Assembly: GCA_025462805.1 (NCBI GenBank) | Contig: JAOAPJ010000116.1 | Coordinates: forward strand, 1-5,790 | DNA: 5,790 nucleotides | Direction of reading: 5' to 3' | Source of the DNA: Acidobacteriaceae bacterium | Lineage (GTDB): Bacteria; Acidobacteriota; Terriglobia; Terriglobales; Acidobacteriaceae | Part shown: positions 1 through 4,970 of the stretch, one piece after another | How positions within the stretch are numbered: the first letter of the stretch is position 1 | How the letters are laid out: each line of letters starts with the position of its first letter | Program-made: the position numbers and the translations under genes | Notes under the pieces: model-generated | Told to the model about the DNA's origin: nothing | Database searches by the model: none | Seen by the model: only the letters and a program-made list of their open reading frames with translations

Positions 1-833
1 CCATCCTCGACCGCGTGCATCGCTTCGTCGATGCGAGCGGGAAAGAGTTGGTGCTCTCCGGCATCAACCTGGGACGCTGGGGCCGCGACCTCGATCCATT
101 CGCGCGCTTCGAGGAGTTGGTGGCCGCCATCCTGAACGAGACCAGCCTGCCGCGTCTGCGCATCAGCTCCGTCGAGCCCATGGACTGGAGCGCCGACCTG
201 CTCGCCCTTTATCGCGAACATGGCGCCGAGAACACGGCGAGTAGCGGCCCCCGGCTCGCCCGCCACGCGCATCTGCCGTTGCAGTCCGGCGCGGATGCGA
301 TCCTTCGCGGCATGCACCGCCGTTATCGGCCGTGGCACTACGCAGAGAAGCTGGCCGCCATCCGCGAGACGATGCCAGAAGCAGCCATCGGTGCCGACGT
401 CATGGTCGGATTTCCCGGAGAGACGGACGCACTGTTCGAAGAGAGCTACCGCTTCATCGCACAGCAGCCGTTCACCTACCTGCACCTCTTCCCCTTCTCC
501 GCTCGCCCCGGCACTGCTGCCTGGCACTTGCATCGCGAGCACCCTGTAGCCGGTGAGGTCGTCCGCAACCGCATGGCACGGCTGCGCGCCCTGGCAAACG
601 ACAAGAACGCTGCTTTTCGCAATCGTGTGCAAGAGCAGCGGCTCTCCGTTGTGACGCTCAAACCAAAACCGGAGCAGGAGAGTCGCTGCGTGACGCCGGC
701 GGTGACCGACAACTTTCTTCACCTCGAAGTGGCCGGGCGATTTTCTGCGAACCAGATGCTATGGGTCGCCGTATCTGCTGAGGAGGGCTCGAAAAATAGC
801 AGCGCCGCAGCTTGGCGCGCCATCCCAGTTTAG
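1..833 (+). CDS. mtaB: MtaB-type tRNA methylthiotransferase, C-terminal part (5' truncated by window)
   Basis: The reading frame is open from base 3, so the gene begins outside the window and about 276 codons are visible. MtaB is a radical-SAM enzyme that adds a methylthio group to N6-threonylcarbamoyladenosine at position 37 of tRNAs reading ANN codons. Visible family signatures are VLSGINLGRWGRD, RISSVEP, HLPLQSGADAILRGMHRRY, GADVMVGFPGET and FSARPGTAAW, which together form the second half of the radical-SAM barrel. The last 60 or so residues (from about RLSVVTLKP) look like the RNA-binding TRAM domain. The N-terminal UPF0004 domain and the CxxxCxxC cluster motif must lie upstream and cannot be checked. 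The RISSVEP and LGRWGRD segments fit MtaB better than MiaB or RimO. It ends 58 bases before the proposed infC start. The GTG at 15 is an internal valine codon, not a start. Confidence 0.9.
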   Translation, partial: ILDRVHRFVDASGKELVLSGINLGRWGRDLDPFARFEELVAAILNETSLPRLRISSVEPMDWSADLLALYREHGAENTASSGPRLARHAHLPLQSGADAILRGMHRRYRPWHYAEKLAAIRETMPEAAIGADVMVGFPGETDALFEESYRFIAQQPFTYLHLFPFSARPGTAAWHLHREHPVAGEVVRNRMARLRALANDKNAAFRNRVQEQRLSVVTLKPKPEQESRCVTPAVTDNFLHLEVAGRFSANQMLWVAVSAEEGSKNSSAAAWRAIPV

Positions 834-839
834 GACGGA

Positions 840-848
840 TGTTATACT
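840..848 (+). promoter_or_regulatory. Extended -10 promoter candidate for infC
   Basis: The sequence TGTTATACT is an extended -10 element: TG at 840-841, one base, then TATACT at 843-848. It sits just after the mtaB stop and 43 bases before the proposed infC start. There is no good -35 box at 16-18 bp; a TTGGCG at 812-817 is about 25 bp away, which is too far. An extended -10 can work without a -35. Transcription would begin near 855. This is inferred from sequence only. Confidence 0.5.
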
Positions 849-854
849 CGACCC

Positions 855-873
855 GCGAGGGTGCGCCCCTCGC
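855..873 (+). promoter_or_regulatory. Leader hairpin upstream of infC
   Basis: GCGAGGG (855-861) and CCCTCGC (867-873) form a perfect 7-bp stem with a five-base loop TGCGC. It begins six bases after the -10 box, so it would lie at or very near the 5' end of the infC mRNA, and it ends nine bases before the GGAGG ribosome binding site. No T-run follows, so it is not a terminator. It could protect the 5' end or take part in translational control. Confidence 0.5.
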
Positions 874-881
874 ATCACTTT

Positions 882-886
882 GGAGG
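882..886 (+). promoter_or_regulatory. infC Shine-Dalgarno GGAGG that decides the AUA start
   Basis: GGAGG at 882-886 is followed by five bases and then ATA at 892. This is standard spacing for an AUA start. The only conventional alternative, TTG at 880, overlaps this motif and has no other Shine-Dalgarno in front of it, so the motif argues against TTG. Confidence 0.75.
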
Positions 887-891
887 ATCCC

Positions 892-1515
892 ATAGCACTC
901 GATAAACGCTCAGCCAAGTCCTTTATCCGCACCAATGAACGCATCCGCGCACGCGAAGTCCGCGTGATCGACGATCAAGGCGAACAACTCGGCATCATGC
1001 AGCCCTTTGAAGCCCTCAAGATCGCCCGTGAGCGTGGACTGGACCTGGTAGAAGTCTCTCCCAACGCCGTTCCGCCGGTCTGCCGTATTCAGGACTACGG
1101 CAAGTTCCTCTACGAGAAGGACAAGAGCGACCGCGCCGCGCGCAAGAAGCAGAAAGTGATCGTGGTGAAGGAGGTCAAGTTCTCCGTCACCGTGGACGAG
1201 CACGACTACCAGACCAAGAAGAACCAGGCAGTCCGCTTCCTGAATGAAGGGGACAAGGTCAAGGCCTCTCTGCGGTTCAAAGGCCGCCAGATGGCCCACC
1301 GCGAGCTGGGTTATGCCATCATCAACCGCCTGATCCAGGACATGGGCGAGACCGGCATTGTGGAGTTCATGCCGCGCATGGAAGGCACCACGCTGCACGC
1401 CATCCTGGCCCCAGGCAAGAAGTCCGAGTCGCAACGGGTGGTCAAGCCCGCCCCGAAGCCGCCCACCGCACAGGGAGCACCGGCAGCCACACCCCAGGCA
1501 ACGGCGCAGTCCTAA
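892..1515 (+). CDS. infC: Translation initiation factor IF-3, probable AUA start
   Basis: IF3 binds the 30S subunit, prevents premature 50S joining and checks start-codon and initiator-tRNA fidelity in the cytoplasm. From the ATA at 892 the protein has 207 residues. The N domain covers about residues 13-80 (RTNERIRAREVRVIDDQG, VEVSPNAVPPVCRIQDYGKF). A basic linker around 81-92 is followed by the C domain at about 93-175 (KEVKFSVTVDEHDY, VRFLNEGDKVKASLRFKGRQ, MAHRELG). A Pro/Ala-rich tail of about 30 residues extends beyond the usual length near 180. No ATG or GTG lies in frame ahead of the conserved N domain; the first in-frame ATG falls inside it. TTG at 880 would add four residues but coincides with the Shine-Dalgarno. 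Rare AUU, AUC or AUA starts are known in infC genes and allow IF3 to repress its own translation, so AUA is preferred here. Identity is certain; the start is very likely. Confidence 0.95.
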   Translation: MALDKRSAKSFIRTNERIRAREVRVIDDQGEQLGIMQPFEALKIARERGLDLVEVSPNAVPPVCRIQDYGKFLYEKDKSDRAARKKQKVIVVKEVKFSVTVDEHDYQTKKNQAVRFLNEGDKVKASLRFKGRQMAHRELGYAIINRLIQDMGETGIVEFMPRMEGTTLHAILAPGKKSESQRVVKPAPKPPTAQGAPAATPQATAQS

Positions 1516-1534
1516 GGCCAGCAGTCCTAGGCCA
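1506..1534. repeat. Tandem 15/14-bp repeat at the convergent gene junction
   Basis: GCAGTCCTAAGGCCA (1506-1520) is followed directly by GCAGTCCTAGGCCA (1521-1534). The two copies differ only by one missing A. The first copy contains the infC stop (TAA, 1513-1515). The second contains the stop of the facing acetyltransferase gene (TAG on the minus strand, 1529-1527). The two genes are 11 bp apart. No convincing intrinsic terminator is seen for either gene. Confidence 0.75.
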
Positions 1535-2603
1535 CCTGCACGGCCGGCAGCACCTTCTCCATCCGGACGATGGGCAGGCGTTCGCCTCCCGGTAAGTCGA
1601 CCCGGATGTCCGCCACCCGGCGATAGCCGTGACGTTCATACAGCGGTACGCCGCTGAGCGTTGCGCCCATCTCGCACCGACGAAAGCCGGCCTCCCATGC
1701 GGCCTGCTCGCACGCATGGAGCAGCCGCGTGCCCAGACCGCGTCGCGACCATGCAGGGTGTACGAAGAAGGCCCGGACCTTCGCCGCGTCGGTTGCAGGA
1801 TCAAGGGTGTCGGCGTCGCGCGAGGCATGGTGGTGGTCCCCGCCATAGAGCGTCTTCCGCCAGCTCCAGCCGCCGCACGCCGCGAGCGATCCGTCCTGCC
1901 CCTCCAGGACGAAGTAGGTGCCGTCTGCGATGAGTTGCGTGTCCGGAGTAAAGACAGAGACCAGCGCCTGCTCGCGCTGCCTTTCGCTGTACTCGTGTTG
2001 TAGCCCGCGGACAGACGCAGCGATCAGGTCGCGAATGGCGTCGAGATCGGCAGGCGCGGCAGTGCGCAGCACGGCTTCGCGCAACGGGTCGACGGTCGTG
2101 GGCTGGTCATCCACTGCTGGCCCGCGTGCCGACCCGAGCAAGCGCTCCATGTATACATTCGCCCGTTCGTAGTACCCCCGCGGCGCAAGCTCTGGCGGCA
2201 GATGTTCGAAGCCCATGGACTCATACAGCGCAATCGCGCTGGTGAGGACGCGATTGGTGCCAAGAAACAGCCGCCGTGCGCCGATCCTTTCGGCCAACTC
2301 GATGGTCGCGCTCATCAGCTTGCGCCCAATGCCGTTGCGCCTCTCCGCGGCTGCCACCGCCATCTTGGCCAGTTCGTACTCGCGAGTCCCCATGGCGATC
2401 AGTGCGCAGCAGCCCACCGGCACGCGATCGCGCACCGCCATCAGAATGCGGCCGCCCTTGTCGAGAATGGCCTCCTGCGGATGCCACAGCATGTCGCGGT
2501 CACTCTGCTCCAGCTTGAAATAGCGCTCGATCCACTCGACATTCAGCTCGCGAAACGCCTCCCCATCCCCGGGCTCAAACTCCCGCACCACCACGTCCGA
2601 CAT
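1527..2603 (-). CDS. Tandem-domain GNAT family N-acetyltransferase
   Basis: The 358-residue protein contains two GNAT domains, which transfer an acyl group from acyl-CoA, usually to an amine; the substrate cannot be told from sequence. Domain 1 spans about residues 1-157, with the acyl-CoA loop R88-RNGIG-93 after AKMAVAAAE and the C-terminal ALYESMGF motif at 125-132. A linker of about 20 residues follows. Domain 2 spans about 175-352, with VHPAWSRRGLGT at 281-292 and LYERHGY at 321-327. The start at 2603 (MSDVVVREFE) has a six-G purine run four bases upstream on the coding strand. A start at 2681 would add 26 residues unlike a GNAT domain. The gene faces infC, with the stops 11 bp apart, and its 5' end diverges from rpmI. 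It lies between genes that are usually adjacent, which suggests insertion. No signal peptide is visible, so it is probably cytosolic. Confidence 0.88.
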   Translation of the reverse strand: MSDVVVREFEPGDGEAFRELNVEWIERYFKLEQSDRDMLWHPQEAILDKGGRILMAVRDRVPVGCCALIAMGTREYELAKMAVAAAERRNGIGRKLMSATIELAERIGARRLFLGTNRVLTSAIALYESMGFEHLPPELAPRGYYERANVYMERLLGSARGPAVDDQPTTVDPLREAVLRTAAPADLDAIRDLIAASVRGLQHEYSERQREQALVSVFTPDTQLIADGTYFVLEGQDGSLAACGGWSWRKTLYGGDHHHASRDADTLDPATDAAKVRAFFVHPAWSRRGLGTRLLHACEQAAWEAGFRRCEMGATLSGVPLYERHGYRRVADIRVDLPGGERLPIVRMEKVLPAVQVA

Positions 2604-2643
2604 GGCACCCCCCGGTTTTTTGCTATGAGTCCCAGGTTTAAAA

Positions 2644-2672
2644 CGAAAGTTCTGATACGTCCAATGTGTCAA
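2644..2672 (-). promoter_or_regulatory. Possible promoter of the GNAT gene
   Basis: On the minus strand a perfect TTGACA -35 hexamer occupies 2672-2667. The hexamer 17 bp downstream, CTTTCG at 2649-2644, is a poor -10 box. It lies about 40 bases upstream of the start at 2603. The -35 is convincing and the -10 is not, so this is tentative. Confidence 0.3.
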
Positions 2673-2712
2673 CAGGATCAATTGAGACGATCACGATAGG
2701 AGCGGCGCTACG

Positions 2713-2786
2713 CTGGACCTCGGTCGACATCGGCACCGCTCGCTGGCACCAGCGCGACCGCGACAGCGCTTGCCAAGACCGTCCAG
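2713..2786 (+). repeat. Nested GC-rich inverted repeats upstream of rpmI
   Basis: CTGGAC (2713-2718) is complementary to GTCCAG (2781-2786). Inside it GGTC (2722-2725) can pair with GACC (2777-2780), which directly adjoins the outer arm. Alternatively CGGTCG (2721-2726) pairs with CGACCG (2755-2760). The innermost CGCTGG (2741-2746) and CCAGCG (2749-2754) form a tight hairpin. Transcribed from either strand, this could fold into a compact branched RNA. In GC-rich DNA some inverted repeats occur by chance. Confidence 0.35.
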
Positions 2787-2870
2787 GCCATCTTGGGTGT
2801 TCTGTTCGGTACACGAAGCGCAGCCGGGGCGGCGCGGACGCGGCGGGTTCCGCTCCTGCATGACTTCCGC

Positions 2871-2876
2871 TATACT
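2871..2876 (+). promoter_or_regulatory. -10 box candidate for rpmI-rplT
   Basis: TATACT is the same hexamer as that in front of infC. It has no extended TG and no recognisable -35 at 16-18 bp (the hexamer there is TTCCGC). Transcription would begin near 2883. A separate promoter is expected because the opposing GNAT gene separates rpmI from infC. Confidence 0.4.
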
Positions 2877-2880
2877 GGCT

Positions 2881-2903
2881 GAAGTCGCCCAACCGGCGAT
2901 TTT
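2881..2903 (+). promoter_or_regulatory. Leader hairpin upstream of rpmI, possible attenuator
   Basis: TCGCC (2885-2889) pairs with GGCGA (2895-2899) around the five-base loop CAACC. The stem can extend to nine pairs, including two G-U pairs, by pairing GAAG (2881-2884) with TTTT (2900-2903). A GC stem followed by four Ts also looks like a weak intrinsic terminator. It ends just before the Shine-Dalgarno AGGA at 2907-2910, so it could influence both transcription and translation of rpmI. Confidence 0.4.
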
Positions 2904-2915
2904 GACAGGATATCC

Positions 2916-3113
2916 ATGCCTAAGCTGAAGACACACAAGGGCGCAGCCAAGCGCTTCAAGAAGACTGGTACGGGCAAAGTGCTCCGTGGCCAGACCAAGA
3001 TGCGCCACATTCTGACCTCAAAGGAAAACAAGACCAAGCGCCACCTCGGTGGCACGGTCCTGGTCTCCGAGGCCGATCTGCCCAAGGTACTGCGCATGAT
3101 CCCGTACGCCTGA
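2916..3113 (+). CDS. rpmI: 50S ribosomal protein bL35
   Basis: The protein has 65 residues, the normal length for bL35, a small basic protein of the large ribosomal subunit. It carries the family pattern [20 protein letters not shown] at the N-terminus, then [17 protein letters not shown] and the C-terminal [11 protein letters not shown]. The ATG at 2916 has AGGA at 2907-2910 with five bases of spacing. It is followed on the same strand by rplT after an unusually long gap. Upstream, the expected infC neighbour is separated from it by a minus-strand acetyltransferase gene. In E. coli this gene pair is repressed at the translational level by L20; whether that holds here cannot be seen directly. 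Confidence 0.97.
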   Translation: MPKLKTHKGAAKRFKKTGTGKVLRGQTKMRHILTSKENKTKRHLGGTVLVSEADLPKVLRMIPYA

Positions 3114-3121
3114 TTTCGGAT

Positions 3122-3151
3122 GGGCCGGGGCAGAGCGTTCCCCGAGCGCCC
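3122..3151 (+). repeat. Intercistronic stem-loop between rpmI and rplT
   Basis: CGGGG (3126-3130) pairs with CCCCG (3140-3144) around a nine-base loop. The outer arms GGGC (3122-3125) and GCCC (3148-3151) extend the stem across a three-base bulge (AGC). No T-run follows, so a terminator is unlikely. It begins nine bases after the rpmI stop and could be a processing, stabilising or regulatory structure. Confidence 0.4.
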
Positions 3152-3269
3152 GTGCAGTACCGAAAGCCAGAGCGATGAGCGAGTGAAGAGGTCCAACAGC
3201 AGCCGCCCACCCGGGCATTGCCTCCTGCCTCCAGCCGCATAACGAAACACGCAAAGGAGAACCAACCAT

Positions 3270-3641
3270 ATGCCCCGCGTCAAACGTGGAACCAAACGGC
3301 TTGCCCGCCGCAAAAAGATCCTGAAGAGGGCAAGCGGCTACTTCCTTACTAAATCGAAGCTCTACCAGGCAGCCCAGGAAGCGGTCGAGCGTGGCCTGAA
3401 GTTTGCCTACAGCGGCCGCCGGCAGAAGAAGCGCCAGTTCCGCTCCCTCTGGATTGTCCGCATCTCCGCCGCCGCAAAGCAGAACGGCACCAGCTACTCG
3501 CAGTTCATCAACGGCCTGAAGAAGGCCGGCATCGAACTGGATCGCAAGATCCTGGCCGATCTCGCCGTGAACGACGCCGCAGCCTTCTCCGCTCTAGTCA
3601 AGACGGCGAAGCTGGCAGTGAGCAAGCCAGCCACCGTCTAA
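3270..3641 (+). CDS. rplT: 50S ribosomal protein bL20
   Basis: The 123-residue protein is bL20, an early-assembly protein that binds 23S rRNA domain II. Recognisable segments are [19 protein letters not shown] with the basic N-terminal arm, [44 protein letters not shown] and RKILADLAV. The last dozen residues ([10 protein letters not shown]) form a slightly extended tail. The ATG at 3270 has AAGGAGA at 3254-3260 with nine bases of spacing. In several bacteria L20 also binds its own mRNA and represses the rpmI-rplT pair. An intrinsic terminator lies 29 bases after the stop, so the transcript probably ends here. Confidence 0.97.
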   Translation: MPRVKRGTKRLARRKKILKRASGYFLTKSKLYQAAQEAVERGLKFAYSGRRQKKRQFRSLWIVRISAAAKQNGTSYSQFINGLKKAGIELDRKILADLAVNDAAAFSALVKTAKLAVSKPATV

Positions 3642-3670
3642 AGAGCGCCGCAAACTGACTTAGTGACACC

Positions 3671-3702
3671 AGGAGGCCCGGCAAGCGCCGGGCTTCTTTA
3701 TT
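3671..3702 (+). terminator. Intrinsic terminator of the rpmI-rplT unit
   Basis: GCCCGGC (3676-3682) and GCCGGGC (3687-3693) form a perfect 7-bp stem with the four-base loop AAGC. AGGAG (3671-3675) can extend it by pairing with TTCTT (3694-3698), including two G-U pairs. The T-rich tail TTCTTTATT begins at 3694. The minus strand lacks a comparable T-run, so it should act mainly on rplT transcripts. The TAA stop of the facing membrane-protein gene (3698-3700) lies within its tail. Confidence 0.85.
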
Positions 3703-4402
3703 GCCAGGGAAGCCTGCGCCGCCGTGGCTCGGATTCATCCGCATTAGCCGCCGTGACTCCGCCGTCGCCTGACCTGCGGAACCAGTGGCGCAGCATCCAG
3801 ACCAGCAGGATGCACAGCAGCACACCCAACACAGAAACGGTCGCCACCATGTGATGAGTGAAGAGCTGGCCCGCCACCTTCACGATCTCTGGCCCGTATT
3901 TCACGGTCAGGATCGCCTCGACGCCGAAACGAACCATGCGGCCGACGAAAACAGCCAGCATAAAGTTCGCAATCCGCATCTCGAAGACTCCCGCACCGAA
4001 CGCAAAGGCCTTCCATGGCGTCGGCGGCGGCAGTGCGGAGGGGATGGCCATCGCAAGGAACTCCTGCTTCTCGAATCGCGCCATCATCGCCTCATAGCGG
4101 GCGCGGTCGATGCGGCGTAGCAGAAACAGTTCGCCCCCGGCGCGACCCAGCAGGAACGGCAGCAGCCCGCCCACGGCCGATCCAATGGCAGCCATCAAGA
4201 CATAGAGGAATGCATGCCGCTTGTCATTCCATACGTAAGTCGAGATGATCACGTCCATCGGCACCGGGGTCGGGATCGCACCGGAGTCGATGGCCGAGAT
4301 CAACCCCAGCCCCCAGAAGCCGAGCGGTGCCAGAACGCCGAAGACGAAGGTCTTGTAACGCAGAAGCCATTTGCCGATAAACCCACCGACGCCTCCGGTC
4401 AC
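3698..4402 (-). CDS. DedA/VTT-family integral membrane protein
   Basis: The 234-residue hydrophobic protein resembles the VTT (DedA/SNARE-associated, YqaA-like) family of inner-membrane proteins, linked to lipid flipping and envelope homeostasis; the substrate here is unknown. Hydrophobic segments lie at about residues 18-37, 63-87, 114-140, 145-168 and 186-205. Family-like features are LPFLLGRAGGELF (81-93) and SALPPPTPWKAFAFGAGV (122-139), where the proline-rich turn fits a re-entrant loop, followed by FVGRMVRFGVEA. The C-terminus is a charged arginine-rich tail, probably cytoplasmic. The start is GTG at 4402, overlapping the upstream gene's TGA as GTGA, with GGAG ten bases upstream (4416-4413). 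This suggests translational coupling to the MoaB-like gene. The functional link between the two is not known. Confidence 0.85.
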   Translation of the reverse strand: MTGGVGGFIGKWLLRYKTFVFGVLAPLGFWGLGLISAIDSGAIPTPVPMDVIISTYVWNDKRHAFLYVLMAAIGSAVGGLLPFLLGRAGGELFLLRRIDRARYEAMMARFEKQEFLAMAIPSALPPPTPWKAFAFGAGVFEMRIANFMLAVFVGRMVRFGVEAILTVKYGPEIVKVAGQLFTHHMVATVSVLGVLLCILLVWMLRHWFRRSGDGGVTAANADESEPRRRRLPWQ

Positions 4403-4920
4403 CTTGGCGCCGCTCCGTTCGGGTCCACATGCGCATCCGCCCCGCTCAACAACATCAGCGCGTGAGGGATCAGGTCCGAGACCGACTCCAGCGAGGTGAC
4501 AGCGCCCTCCGGACTCCCCGGGAGGTTCACGATCAACGTGCGCCCACAGGTACCCGAGATAGCTCGGCTGAGGGCGGCGAGCGGGGTTTGGCGCGCGCCG
4601 GCGGCCCGCATCCGCTCCGCGAATCCATCGAGAACCCGATCGCAGACGGCGCGTGTGGCCTCTGGTGTCACGTCGCGCGGGGCGATGCCCGTGCCCCCCG
4701 TCGTCACAATCAGCTCAGAATGGGCGGCATGCTGCCGCAGAGCTGCTTCGATCAGCGGCTGCTCATCCGCCACCAGGTGAGGACCGGTGACGGAGAACCC
4801 AGCAGCCTGCAGTGCGGCGGCAACCGCAGGGCCCGAGATGTCCCGACGCTCCCCGCGGGTGCGCGAGTCGCTGATGGTCAGGACCACCGCCCGTGCAGGC
4901 TCTGGTAGTGCAGAACGCAT
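4399..4920 (-). CDS. MogA/MoaB-family molybdopterin adenylyltransferase homologue
   Basis: The family binds molybdopterin; MogA-type members adenylylate it with ATP before molybdenum insertion, in the cytoplasm. The 173-residue protein shows TISDSR (15-20), ADEQ (51-54), TTGGTG (73-78), APRDVTPEA (80-88) and NLPGSPEGA (132-140). D52 and D83 align by eye with Asp49 and Asp82 of E. coli MogA, so it may be an active adenylyltransferase. Its length is nearer MoaB (about 170) than MogA (about 195), so I do not choose between the symbols. The ATG at 4920 is the only good start, but no Shine-Dalgarno precedes it, and a TACAAT hexamer ends six bases upstream. It lies 50 bp downstream of the DtxR-type gene and overlaps the membrane-protein gene by 4 bp. 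Confidence 0.92.
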   Translation of the reverse strand: MRSALPEPARAVVLTISDSRTRGERRDISGPAVAAALQAAGFSVTGPHLVADEQPLIEAALRQHAAHSELIVTTGGTGIAPRDVTPEATRAVCDRVLDGFAERMRAAGARQTPLAALSRAISGTCGRTLIVNLPGSPEGAVTSLESVSDLIPHALMLLSGADAHVDPNGAAPR

Positions 4921-4926
4921 CGCTCG

Positions 4927-4932
4927 ATTGTA
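4927..4932 (-). promoter_or_regulatory. -10 box candidate for a leaderless MoaB-like mRNA
   Basis: On the minus strand TACAAT (4932-4927, five of six matches to TATAAT) ends six bases before the ATG at 4920, so transcription would start at or next to the A of the start codon. No clear -35 lies 16-18 bp upstream and no Shine-Dalgarno is present. Confidence 0.35.
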
Positions 4933-4946
4933 ACGGCGATTGGCTG

Positions 4947-4970
4947 GCCCGGTTTAGCCCGGCTTAAGCC
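4947..4970. repeat. Short tandem repeat and palindrome in the regulator-MoaB gap
   Basis: GCCCGGTTTA (4947-4956) is followed directly by GCCCGGCTTA (4957-4966), differing at one base. The second copy overlaps a perfect 10-bp palindrome, GGCTTAAGCC (4961-4970), that abuts the stop codon of the DtxR-type gene. It fills half of the 50-bp gap. It may be a protein-binding site or chance; no T-run marks it as a terminator. Confidence 0.4.

Larger units (their letters stand above)
2604..2915. other. 312-bp divergent intergenic region between the GNAT gene and rpmI
   Basis: No protein-coding gene is supported here. The short open frames on both strands resemble nothing and lack ribosome binding sites. 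The region holds the minus-strand promoter candidate near 2644-2672, a cluster of nested inverted repeats at 2713-2786, and the rpmI promoter and leader hairpin at 2871-2903. Confidence 0.6.

Noticed and set aside
910..1434. Long minus-strand open frame of 174 codons opposite infC
   Set aside because: It is a shadow of infC. Its translation matches no family I know, and the plus strand is unambiguously IF3.
1516..1560. Intrinsic terminator between infC and the GNAT gene
   Set aside because: GGCC- and CTGC/GCAG-type short pairings exist but no stable GC stem followed by a T-run is present on either strand.
2604..2681. Longer GNAT start at 2681, adding 26 residues
   Set aside because: The extra residues do not belong to a GNAT fold, and the ATG at 2603 directly precedes the first beta strand and has a G-run upstream.
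2202..2699. Plus-strand open frame of 165 codons opposite the GNAT 5' half
   Set aside because: It is a mirror of the GNAT coding region in GC-rich DNA, with no recognisable protein and no ribosome binding site.
2700..2790. tRNA or known riboswitch in the rpmI upstream region
   Set aside because: The complementary arms do not fit a cloverleaf, no CCA end or T-loop consensus is present, and I recognise no riboswitch core.
2638..2892. Open frames on both strands between the GNAT gene and rpmI (minus 2892-2638, plus 2666-2863)
   Set aside because: Their composition is unlike real proteins here, they lack Shine-Dalgarno sequences, and the minus-strand frame overlaps the rpmI leader.
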